A stretch of 64,000 nucleotides of DNA from JBCCGI01 sp039029355. GTDB lineage: Bacteria; Planctomycetota; UBA1135; GCA-002686595. Position 1 is the first letter of the stretch; every line of letters begins with the position of its first letter. Position numbers and translations under genes: made by a program. Shown here piece after piece: positions 46,692 to 54,040 of this stretch. The stretch lies in the NCBI GenBank assembly GCA_039029355.1, contig JBCCGI010000016.1, forward strand, positions 60,608 to 124,607. The letters are read 5' to 3'. The notes under the pieces were generated by a model. It made no database searches, had not been told where the DNA came from, and was given only the letters and a program-made list of their open reading frames with translations.

Positions 46692-48047
46692 TCAGCCGAG
46701 CACCGCGGTGGGGTCGATGAGGAGGCTCGGAGCCTCCGCGGTCCTTCCGCGCGCGAACGAACAGCGCACGTGAACGAGGGGGGTCGGCGTCGCGCCGAGG
46801 TAGCCGACGAGGACGGGCGTCATCGCGGTGAGCTGCTCGGTGGTCAGGGCAGCGCCTTCGGCGAGCGCCGGCCCGAAGCCCGTGCCCTTGCCGGTGCGCT
46901 CCCAGTCGGCGCTCGGGATCGGAGTACCGTCGCCGGCCTTGGGAGGGAACTCCGGCGTGATGAGGTTCAGGTACTCGGTGTAGAGCGTGAAGCTCCGCTC
47001 CTCGCCCTCGGCTTCGGCCGGCACGCGGTAGTGATACGCGAGGGCGGCGATGCCGCCGTACTCGTCGTCGCCCTCCGGCTTGCGTGGCTGCAGGCGGACG
47101 GTCGCGCCGGTCAGCGCCGCGTCGCCCTCCGCCTCGAGCCCGACGCCGATCGACTCGGTGGCCGAGGCGCGGTCGAAGGCGCGGACGCGGGCGAGGTCGC
47201 CCAGCGCGAGCGTCTCCCGCGGCGTGGCGTAGACCTCCAGGCCGCGCCGCACGTCGTGCGCGCCGAGCCCCGGCGAGCCGGCGAGCGACACATCGACGCC
47301 GAGGTTGCGCGTGCGGGTCTCGCGGCGGCCGCCGACGAGGTCACGCTCGGTCGGGTTGCGGTAGAAGGGCTCGACGACCATGCCGCCCAGCACGCCGAAG
47401 GAGAGTAGCCCCCGCACCCGCCCGTAGGCCCGCGCCAACCCGCCGCGGTACGAGCCGCGCGCGCGTATCCGGTTGGCGAGGAAGACCGCGAGCCCCGAGG
47501 CGAGCGAGTCCGCGAGCGCCGCGAGCGCGGCGGGATCCGCCAGCCGCCGCGCGGCCGCGGGGTCGTCCATCCGATCGACGTCGACCAGGCACGCGGCAGT
47601 GCCTTCGAGCAGCGCGTCGGGGTCGAGCACCGCGAGCCGGCCGGCGAGGAGCGGGCTTGCCGCCTCGCGCGGCCCGAGGGCCCAGCGCAGCTCGCGCGCG
47701 AGGTCCAGCGAGGGCTCTGCCGCCCGTTCGTGGGCCCACACGTCGGCGCCGGCCGGCGGCCCGCCGCCCGCGTGGAGCGACACGAACGCCGCCGCTCCGC
47801 GCCCGTCCCGCGCACGGTCGGCGAGGCTCCGGTTGCGGTCGCCGTCGCGCGTCAGGCGCACCGCGGCGAAGTCGGCCACGCGCTCGCCGACGAGTCTTGC
47901 AAGCGCCAGGGTGACGTCCTTCTCGCTAGCGCCCGACGGCCCGACGACGCCGCGCGGCGACGAGCGCCCCGCGGGAGCGCTGCCGCCGTGACCCGGGTCG
48001 AGAACGACCAGCTCCGGCTCTTCGCTACGAATCTCCAAAACCGTCAC
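46692..48047 (-). CDS. N-acetylmuramoyl-L-alanine amidase with unique C-terminal domain
   Basis: A 451-residue protein starting at GTG. Amidase_3 domain (about 12-190): VVLDPGHGG, GASEKDVTLALARLVGE (Glu), FVSLHAGGG (His), CLVDVDRMDD. The catalytic Glu of the usual LVEVD segment appears as Asp here (LVDVD), a notable change. The C-terminal 250 residues, with a Gly-rich hydrophobic stretch (GLLSFGVLGGMVVEPFY) and ALAYHYRV...TLYTEYLNLITPEF, match nothing I know. No signal peptide. It is the first gene of the minus-strand operon and is preceded by a -24/-12 element. Confidence 0.82.
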   Translation of the reverse strand: MTVLEIRSEEPELVVLDPGHGGSAPAGRSSPRGVVGPSGASEKDVTLALARLVGERVADFAAVRLTRDGDRNRSLADRARDGRGAAAFVSLHAGGGPPAGADVWAHERAAEPSLDLARELRWALGPREAASPLLAGRLAVLDPDALLEGTAACLVDVDRMDDPAAARRLADPAALAALADSLASGLAVFLANRIRARGSYRGGLARAYGRVRGLLSFGVLGGMVVEPFYRNPTERDLVGGRRETRTRNLGVDVSLAGSPGLGAHDVRRGLEVYATPRETLALGDLARVRAFDRASATESIGVGLEAEGDAALTGATVRLQPRKPEGDDEYGGIAALAYHYRVPAEAEGEERSFTLYTEYLNLITPEFPPKAGDGTPIPSADWERTGKGTGFGPALAEGAALTTEQLTAMTPVLVGYLGATPTPLVHVRCSFARGRTAEAPSLLIDPTAVLG

Positions 48048-48093
48048 GCCCGTCGCGCGTCGCGTTCAGCCGCGCGGGCGTGTCGCGACGGCA

Positions 48094-48109
48094 AGCACCC
48101 GCCGTGCCA
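48094..48109 (-). promoter_or_regulatory. Putative sigma-54 promoter of the amidase operon
   Basis: The minus strand reads TGGCACGGCGGGTGCT. It matches the consensus TGGCACG-N4-TTGCW except for one base (GTGC for TTGC), with GG and GC exactly ten bases apart. Transcription would start about 35 bp before the GTG at 48047. The mismatch is the same one found in the element at 49659. Confidence 0.7.
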
Positions 48110-48282
48110 CCTTCGTACGGCGCGGCCTGGCGCGCGCCCGTTCGCTTGGCGGTCCCCGCGCACCGCGCGCCGCGTTCACGCGGGCATGCCCGGTGGGGCA
48201 GGGAGTGCACGCGCGGCCAGCGCTCCCCCCTGGGGAACCCCGCGTCGCGCGGCCCGGCCCGAGATCGCGCGCGCCTTTTTTT

Positions 48283-48314
48283 GAGGTGTGCCGACACAAG
48301 TCGGCGGGCGCCTC
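48283..48314 (+). other. Hairpin in the leader of the activator gene
   Basis: GCCGAC-ACAA-GTCGGC (48290-48305) is enclosed by GAGG/CCTC and directly follows a run of T. It may be an operator or an RNA structure between the divergent promoters. Apart from this, the sigma-54 element and the short leader ORF, the 48048-48442 gap shows nothing. Confidence 0.4.
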
Positions 48315-48383
48315 TATTCTCGCGGAGCGCGGTGACTCGCCGCCGCGCGCACTCGCAACTGGCGTCCCTTTAGGAGGAGAGAG

Positions 48384-48554
48384 ATGTCCCGGCCGCGTGA
48401 TCCCGGCACGCGCTGGTCCCGCGTTTGCGGCACGGCTGTCCGATGCGTGTCCCTCGCGCCTCGCGCGACCCGATTCGGGTCGCCGCGCTGCGCGTGGCCC
48501 GCCCGGTTGGACGACTCACCGTGTACTCCGAAACCCGCAGGACCGACGTGCTGA
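48384..48554 (+). CDS. Possible leader ORF ahead of the activator
   Basis: The best ribosome binding site of the region (AGGAGG at 48372-48377, six bases before ATG) opens a 56-residue, Arg/Pro/Cys-rich frame (MSRPRDPGTRWSRV...) that overlaps the beginning of the sigma-54 activator in another frame. It has no recognisable domain. It could be a leader peptide, a sign that the activator frame is shifted in this sequence, or chance. Confidence 0.25.
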   Translation: MSRPRDPGTRWSRVCGTAVRCVSLAPRATRFGSPRCAWPARLDDSPCTPKPAGPTC

Positions 48555-49564
48555 AGCCGCACGCACCGCCCGACGGCCGCGAGTCCGTCGCCGCGGCGAC
48601 CCCGCGGATGATCGGCGAGTCGTTCCCAGTGCGCGCGCTCCGCAGCAAGCTGCACAAGGTGTCGGCCGCGCAGCGGAACACGCTGATCGTCGGGCCGACC
48701 GGCGCCGGCAAGGAGGTCGTGGCGCGCGCGCTGCACGCCAACTCGCCGCGGCGCGACCGGCCGTTCGTGACGGTGCACTGCGGCGCTCTGCCCGACAACC
48801 TGTTCGAGTCCGAGCTCTTCGGGCACCGGCGCGGCGCCTTCACGGGAGCGGTCGAAGCCCGCAACGGGCTCGTGCGCGCAGCCTCGTCGGGCACGCTGTT
48901 CCTCGACGAGGTGAACTCGCTGCCCCCCGGTGTCCAGGCCAAGTTCCTGCGCTTCCTCGAGGGCGGGGAGTACCGCCCGGTCGGCTCCGATCGCACCGAA
49001 AGGGCCAACGTATGGGTCGTTTCGGCCTCCAACCAGGACCTGCACGAGGAGGCGCGCCGCGGCGCGTTCCGCTCCGACCTCCTGTACCGCCTCGAGGTGC
49101 TGCGGGTCGACGTGCCGCCGCTGTGTCTGCGCGGGAGCGACGTGCTGCTCCTGGCCGAGCACTTCCTGGCGCAGGTGAGCGGCGACTCGCAGCGCTTCAC
49201 CGAGGATGCGCGGCTGGCGATGCTCGCCTACGAGTGGCCCGGCAACGTGCGCGAGCTCAAGCACCGTGTCGAGGCGGCGGCCGTGCTGGCCGAGGGCCCC
49301 GCGGTCGACGCGGTGGCGCTCGAGCTCGGAGGCGTGCGCTGCGAGCTGCCGGCCGCGTCGGTCGACTCGGAGGGACGCCCGCTGGACCACCAGCTGTGGT
49401 CGCTGATCGAGGAGAGCGGGCTGACCCTCGCGCAGGCGGTGTCGCTGTGCGAGCGCATGCTGATCGATCGCGCGCTCCAGGTGGAGGGCGACAACCGCAC
49501 GCGCGCCGCGGCGCGCCTCGGCATCCACGTGCGGACGATCTTCAAGAAGCTCGCGCGCGGCTGA
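48443..49564 (+). CDS. Sigma-54-dependent activator (PspF-like, no sensory domain)
   Basis: About 373 residues. The AAA+ domain has Walker A GPTGAGKE (near residue 84), the sigma-54-contacting GAFTGA loop (131-136), Walker B GTLFLDEVNSL and the arginine-finger region RSDLLYRLEVLRVDVPPL. The C-terminus holds a Fis-type helix-turn-helix (NRTRAAARLGIHVRTIFKKLARG). There is no receiver, GAF or PAS domain before the AAA+ part, only about 55 low-complexity Arg-rich residues, so control must come from a partner or from expression level. The start is uncertain: ATG 48443 is chosen, with TTG 48425 and GTG 48521 possible. It sits between two operons that both carry sigma-54-type promoters. Confidence 0.92.
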   Translation: MRVPRASRDPIRVAALRVARPVGRLTVYSETRRTDVLKPHAPPDGRESVAAATPRMIGESFPVRALRSKLHKVSAAQRNTLIVGPTGAGKEVVARALHANSPRRDRPFVTVHCGALPDNLFESELFGHRRGAFTGAVEARNGLVRAASSGTLFLDEVNSLPPGVQAKFLRFLEGGEYRPVGSDRTERANVWVVSASNQDLHEEARRGAFRSDLLYRLEVLRVDVPPLCLRGSDVLLLAEHFLAQVSGDSQRFTEDARLAMLAYEWPGNVRELKHRVEAAAVLAEGPAVDAVALELGGVRCELPAASVDSEGRPLDHQLWSLIEESGLTLAQAVSLCERMLIDRALQVEGDNRTRAAARLGIHVRTIFKKLARG

Positions 49565-49658
49565 TCCGCCATGCCCCGTCGGGCAGGTCCCTGAACGGGA
49601 CGGCATGCCCGCGACTTCGGCGCGACGCGCGACGCGCCCCGGCAGGCCGCCTTCGCGC

Positions 49659-49674
49659 TGGCACGGCCCGTGCA
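49659..49674 (+). promoter_or_regulatory. Putative sigma-54 promoter of the 49.8-64 kb operon
   Basis: TGGCACGGCCCGTGCA matches TGGCACG-N4-TTGCW in all but one base; GG at 49660-49661 and GC at 49672-49673 are ten bases apart. It lies 95 bp after the activator stop and about 94 bp before the ATG at 49768, in the only sizeable gap ahead of a run of tightly packed genes. Confidence 0.72.
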
Positions 49675-49767
49675 AAGGGGTAGCGCGTACGCCCGGGCCG
49701 CGCGGCGGCGCGGGCACGTGTGACCCCGAACAGGTCCTGGGAGGACCCGAGTCGAAGAAGGCTGTCC

Positions 49768-51867
49768 ATGGCCGGCATTACCCCGTCCCGAACGACCGTG
49801 TCGGATCGCTTCCCCGTCGCGTCCTTTCTGGTCCGCGTCCCCCCGGAGCGCGTGTTCGAGATCGCGTGCGCGTCCGACCCGCACCTGTTCCACGCCGAGA
49901 ACTTCGGCAGCCGTACGCCCGAGAACTTCTTCACCACGCGCGTGGCCGAGGGCGGGCTGCTGCGCGCGCCCGCCGGCGAGGTGACGTACATCGTGCCGCC
50001 CGACCAGCTCGCACGCTTCGCGGGTAAGCAGCGGCTTTACTACGCGCTCGGGACCTACGGCAACCCGAGCGGCGACGACGCGCACTTCAGCATCTCGCCC
50101 GCGCAGCCCGACCGGACGCCGTTCGTGCGTATCTTGCCCGACTTCACCGGGCGGCGGCGCGGGATGACGCTCGGCGGAACGGTGCGGCGGAGGAACGACC
50201 GCTACGGCGGCACGGCGGCGCGCCTGGCCTGGGGCGGGGACGGCGCCTTCGGACAGGTGCAGGGCGCGCGCAGCCGCGCGTTTGAGTACGACGACGGCTA
50301 CGACCCGGCCCTTTGGGGCCAGGGCGCCGCGCAGCCCGCGGCGCCGGCTCCCGGTGCGGGGGCCACGCCTGCTCCGGCGCCCGCGGCGCCAGCTCCTTCG
50401 CCCGCTGCTCCGAACGGCGGCGCGCCGGCGCGCATCGAACAGGAGCCGCCCGGCTACGAGGACGCGCCCGACCTGCGCGCGAACGGCGAGCTGGACCCCG
50501 CGCCCGAGGAGGCGCCGGGCGAGCCCCAGGGCCAGCCCGAGGCCCAGGGCTACCGGCGCGACGAGGAGCACCACGGCTACATGGGCGCCTACGGACGGCC
50601 CGGGTTCGGCGCGCTGGCGGCGGCTCCGGCCGACGCACCTCCGGCCGCGGCGCCCCCGCCGGCAGCGGGGGCCGAGGAGGCGGCGATCGAGGCGCCCGCC
50701 GGCGAGCCCGAGGGCTTCGAGGACCCCTGGCAGCTCCGCCAGGCCGGCGGCGTCGTGACCCGCCTCGACGCCGGCCCGTCGCCGGCGGTGGCGCCTGGGG
50801 CCGCTCCCGCGATCGACGCGGGCACCGTTCCCGCGGGCGAGCCGGGCGCTCCTCCCGCAGCCGACGCGGGCGCAACGCCGGAAGCGCAGGGCTATGGCTC
50901 GTACCGCCGGCGCACCGCCTTCCGCCCGCCGGGCCGTCCGATCCACGAGTACGACGAGGAGGGACGCCGCGAGTTCGCGGCGGCCGCCCTGCAGGACGCG
51001 CCCGCCGCGGCGCGGCTCACGATCGAGGGCAAGTTCCGCTCGATCATCGTGCCGATCGCCGCCTTCGAGAGCGGCCTGGCGCCTGAGCACCTGGGCGATG
51101 CCGAGCGCCTGGGGGACGCCTACGGCGCGACCAACCCGAACAGCGACGGCGCCGGGCTCTCCTGGGGCATCGTGCAGTTCACCCAGAGCGGAGGCATGCT
51201 GGGCCGCGTGCTGCGCGCCTGCCAGCACCGCGACGACGCCCGCTTCCGCACCGTGTTCGGCGAGCACGCCGACGCGCTGCTCGCGACCACCGAGGCGGCC
51301 GCGCGCGAGGCGCGCATGGCCGAGGTGGGCGGGGCGCATCTCTGGACCGAGCCGTGGCTTGAGCGCTTCCACCGCGCCGGCCGGGTGCGCGAGTTCCAGG
51401 CCGCGCAGAACGAGCTGGCGATCGAGAGCTACGTCGACCGCAACCTGCCGCTCCTGGGCTGGTTGGGCTTCCACACCGACCGCGCGCTCGCGATGTACTG
51501 CGACCGCGCGATCCAGCTGGGCAACGGCGGCGGCCGGCGTTGGGTGCTGGACGCCGTCGGGCCGGTGCGCACCGACGAGCAGCGCGCGGAGGCGCTCGCC
51601 GCCCTCGGGCACGCCGACCTGCGCGCCTTCCAGACGAGCGTGCCCGGGCTCCGGGACGACGGTCGATGGGGACCGCAGACGCACGCCGCGATGGTCGGCG
51701 CGCTGCGGCGCCTCGGCGCGGCGTCGCCGGTCCCGGTGCCGAGCCTCGCACAGATGCTGACCGCGATGGTCGAGGCGGCGCGCGCCTCGGGGGTCGCGTG
51801 GGCGCACCGCGTGGAGTCGCTGCACTCCAGCGGACTCCTCACCGACCGCGTCTTCCAGGTGGGCTAG
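49768..51867 (+). CDS. Lysozyme/chitosanase-like peptidoglycan hydrolase
   Basis: A 699-residue protein with no signal peptide. Residues 1-130 are a unique beta-rich domain (FLVRVPPERVFEIACASDPHL, YYALGTYGNPSGDDAHFSIS). Residues of about 185-400 are a Pro/Ala/Glu-rich linker. Residues of about 425-600 resemble the lysozyme-superfamily GH46 chitosanase layout: acid Glu 434 (AAFESGLAPEH), then Asp 460 in NSDGAGLSWGIVQFTQSGG, matching E...DGxGxxxGIxxFT. Residues of about 605-655 look like a peptidoglycan-binding domain (LRAFQTSVPGLRDDGRWGPQTHAAM). It likely cleaves glycan strands, complementing the amidases. First gene of the operon; the stop is followed after 3 bp by the next start. Confidence 0.72.
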   Translation: MAGITPSRTTVSDRFPVASFLVRVPPERVFEIACASDPHLFHAENFGSRTPENFFTTRVAEGGLLRAPAGEVTYIVPPDQLARFAGKQRLYYALGTYGNPSGDDAHFSISPAQPDRTPFVRILPDFTGRRRGMTLGGTVRRRNDRYGGTAARLAWGGDGAFGQVQGARSRAFEYDDGYDPALWGQGAAQPAAPAPGAGATPAPAPAAPAPSPAAPNGGAPARIEQEPPGYEDAPDLRANGELDPAPEEAPGEPQGQPEAQGYRRDEEHHGYMGAYGRPGFGALAAAPADAPPAAAPPPAAGAEEAAIEAPAGEPEGFEDPWQLRQAGGVVTRLDAGPSPAVAPGAAPAIDAGTVPAGEPGAPPAADAGATPEAQGYGSYRRRTAFRPPGRPIHEYDEEGRREFAAAALQDAPAAARLTIEGKFRSIIVPIAAFESGLAPEHLGDAERLGDAYGATNPNSDGAGLSWGIVQFTQSGGMLGRVLRACQHRDDARFRTVFGEHADALLATTEAAAREARMAEVGGAHLWTEPWLERFHRAGRVREFQAAQNELAIESYVDRNLPLLGWLGFHTDRALAMYCDRAIQLGNGGGRRWVLDAVGPVRTDEQRAEALAALGHADLRAFQTSVPGLRDDGRWGPQTHAAMVGALRRLGAASPVPVPSLAQMLTAMVEAARASGVAWAHRVESLHSSGLLTDRVFQVG

Positions 51868-51870
51868 CCG

Positions 51871-52977
51871 GTGCAGGACCGTCGCCAGCTCGCCCTGCAG
51901 GCAACGCGCGCGCTGCGTGAGAGCGCGGGCTACAGCGAACTCTCGCCCGAGCGGCGGGCGAGCCTCGAGCGCGACCTCGCCAGCATCGAGTCGACGCTGA
52001 CCTACGGGAGGCCCGGCGGCGACCCGTACGCGACCGTGCTCGAGACGCCGTTCGACCTGCAGACCGGCATCGGCGGCGCCCGGCGTCGCGGTGGCCAGGC
52101 GCCGGCGCCCGAGCCGAAGCGCGAGGCGCGGCCGCAGATGACCGATGTCATCGGCTCGCGCGCCGCCGAGACCCTAGAGGCCGTCGACTTCCCCGGCTTC
52201 ATCTCCGGGCTCGTCACCGGCACGTTCCAGGCCATCGTCGACGCGACCATCCAGCAGCTGCACGAGTACGCCGAGCTGATCGGGAGCCTCGCACGGACGG
52301 CCGACGACTTCTCGCGCGACAACGTCAGCGACGGGCAGGCGCGCCAGTACCTGCTCGACCGGCACGGCGCCGACCTGACCGAGATCGTCCCGCGGCCGGG
52401 CGAGACGACGCCTCCGCGGCTGGTGCCGCGCCCGGAGAAGGAGGGCAGCTCGCCCGTGTGGCTCGAGGGCTACGAGCTCGGCGGAGAGATCCTGTCCGCG
52501 GAGCTCACCGAGGGCCCGCTGCTCGCCGCCGCACGGCGCGCCGAAGGCGAGAAGCGGCTGCAGACGCTCGCCACGACGGTGCTGCTCGGCATCAACCGCA
52601 TCATCGTCGACGAGGGGCACATCCGCGCGCGCATGCAGTTCCACGCGGTCGCGCGGGATCGGTCGAACGCCGAGACGGTCAACCTGACCATCGGCCAGGC
52701 CGGCGGGATCGCCGGACGCACCGCGCGCCAGAGCGGCCTGTCGGCGGCCGTGTCGACGGTGAAGGCGAACGCGCAGGCGGAGGCGGGCATCAAGGCGAAC
52801 TTGATGGGGGAGGTCGAGCTGAAGTTCTCGACGCAGACCTTCCCGATCGAGCGGTTGGCGGATCCGGAGCTCCTGTCGATGATCACCGGGCACTCGCGCT
52901 GGCGGCCGGAGGCTCAGGCCGACGCGCCGGCCGCGGCGCCGCCGGTTCCCCCGGCTCCTGATGGAGGCCAGGCGTGA
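51871..52977 (+). CDS. Family A paralog 1 (unknown)
   Basis: A 368-residue protein starting at GTG. It shares a three-block architecture with four genes downstream: an N-terminal helical segment (YSELSPERRASLERDLASIES); a central block of about 65 residues (VDFPGFISGLVTGTFQAIVD, IQQLHEYAELIGSLARTADDF, NVSDGQARQYL); and a strand-rich block (TTVLLGINRIIVDEGHIRARMQFH ... GEVELKFSTQTFPIERL). It ends in a Pro/Ala-rich tail. No signal peptide or transmembrane helix; probably a self-assembling structural protein. This is the most divergent copy and sits directly behind the hydrolase. The stop overlaps the next start (TGATG). Confidence 0.8.
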   Translation: MQDRRQLALQATRALRESAGYSELSPERRASLERDLASIESTLTYGRPGGDPYATVLETPFDLQTGIGGARRRGGQAPAPEPKREARPQMTDVIGSRAAETLEAVDFPGFISGLVTGTFQAIVDATIQQLHEYAELIGSLARTADDFSRDNVSDGQARQYLLDRHGADLTEIVPRPGETTPPRLVPRPEKEGSSPVWLEGYELGGEILSAELTEGPLLAAARRAEGEKRLQTLATTVLLGINRIIVDEGHIRARMQFHAVARDRSNAETVNLTIGQAGGIAGRTARQSGLSAAVSTVKANAQAEAGIKANLMGEVELKFSTQTFPIERLADPELLSMITGHSRWRPEAQADAPAAAPPVPPAPDGGQA

Positions 52978-53240
52978 TGCCCCCGCTCGAGGAGCTCGTG
53001 ACGGCGCTCGCCGCCGCCGTGGACGCCCACGCTGGCGCGTCCGCCGCCGGCGAACCGGCGGATGGAGCGGAGCTCGTCGCGGTGCGCGTCACCGACGCGA
53101 GCGTCACCGTGCCGGTCGAGACGCGTCTAGAGCCCGGCGCCCGCCTCAGCGCCAGCCTCCCGCGCGGCGTCTTCGGCGCCGGCTTCGGCATGCCCCACGG
53201 CAGCCTGCGCCTGCGCTGCGCGGAGGGAGACGCCCCGTGA
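52977..53240 (+). CDS. Small acidic beta protein, Trypco2-like
   Basis: An 87-residue protein. An N-terminal helix (LEELVTALAAAVDAH) is followed by beta strands (ELVAVRVTDASVTVPVETRL, ARLSASLPRGVFGAGFG, GSLRLRC). The helix-then-strands layout is similar to the N-terminus of the next protein and to small protease-associated Trypco2-type domains; this is a fold-level impression only. Coupled at both ends by overlapping start and stop codons. Confidence 0.6.
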   Translation: MPPLEELVTALAAAVDAHAGASAAGEPADGAELVAVRVTDASVTVPVETRLEPGARLSASLPRGVFGAGFGMPHGSLRLRCAEGDAP

Positions 53241-54040
53241 ACGGCCAGGACAAGGGCTCCTTCGCGATCACGGACTTCGTGCAGTCGCTCCAGGCCCAGC
53301 TCGACCAGGCCCAGGACACGCTCGCGCTGCGCGTGCGCTCGGGGCGTCCGTTGACCTGGGCGCTGAAGGACGTGTCGCTCGACCTCAAGGTGTTCACGGA
53401 GGTCGACCGCGAGGGCAACGTGCGCATGCGCAGCGCGGGGCCGAACGAGGAGGGCGCGAGCTCGCTCCAGTTCAACCTCACGACGATCACGCGTCCGATG
53501 GTCGAGGAGAACACGCTCGACCTGACCCAGGACGAGGACCCGCGCGGTCTAGAGGAGATCGAGCGCGACGGCGCCCTCGACCCCGATACCCGGCGCCGGC
53601 TGGAGCGCGTCGGCATCCGCACGGTCGGCCAGCTGAAGCGCATGAACCAGGAGGGCGACCTGCGCGCGGTCCGTGCCGTGACCGGCACGCCAATGGAGCG
53701 CCTGCGCGCGGCGCTGATCGCGTCGTCGCAGCCGGTGGTCACCGACAACACGCCCGAGCGCGGCGGCGCCGGCGAGCGGCTGCTGCGCATCCGCGGCGCG
53801 AACCTGCGCGGCGCGCTCGGGACCGAGGTGCGCCTGGCGGGAGAACCGGTCGAGGTGCTCGAGTCCCATCCGAACGAGCTGCTCGTGCGTCCGCTGTCGC
53901 ACCAGTCCGAGGGCCAGATCGAGGTCTTCGTCGGCAGCGACCGCACCGTCGGCTACTTCCGGATGCCGGAGGACGGGCGGCGGGAAGCCGGTCCGGTGCA
54001 AGGGGAGCGCGACGACCGCGGCGAGGAGGACGACGCGTGA
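53237..54040 (+). CDS. Trypco2-like + helix-hairpin-helix + IPT-like protein
   Basis: A 267-residue protein. Residues of about 10-85 (DFVQSLQAQLDQAQDTL, WALKDVSLDLKVFTEVDREG, SLQFNLTTITRP) fit a Trypco2-type domain, a small domain known to travel with proteases in bacterial conflict systems. Residues of about 110-155 (LDPDTRRRLERVGIRTVGQLKRM and VTGTPMERLRAALI) form a helix-hairpin-helix-like unit. Residues of about 170-245 (LLRIRGANLRGALGTEVRLAGEPVEVLESHPNE...IEVFVGSD) look like an IPT/TIG Ig-fold. No signal peptide. It directly precedes and overlaps the subtilisin gene (GTGA), supporting a protease adaptor role. Confidence 0.65.
   Translation: MNGQDKGSFAITDFVQSLQAQLDQAQDTLALRVRSGRPLTWALKDVSLDLKVFTEVDREGNVRMRSAGPNEEGASSLQFNLTTITRPMVEENTLDLTQDEDPRGLEEIERDGALDPDTRRRLERVGIRTVGQLKRMNQEGDLRAVRAVTGTPMERLRAALIASSQPVVTDNTPERGGAGERLLRIRGANLRGALGTEVRLAGEPVEVLESHPNELLVRPLSHQSEGQIEVFVGSDRTVGYFRMPEDGRREAGPVQGERDDRGEEDDA

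Noticed and set aside
48091..48109. Alternative sigma-54 reading using GGCAAG as the -12 box on the minus strand
   Set aside because: The spacing to the -24 GG would be four bases too long; the GTGCT reading has exact spacing.
48193..49683. Long plus-strand frame overlapping the sigma-54 activator
   Set aside because: Arg/Pro/Ala-rich translation without motifs, while the other frame has Walker A, GAFTGA and an HTH.
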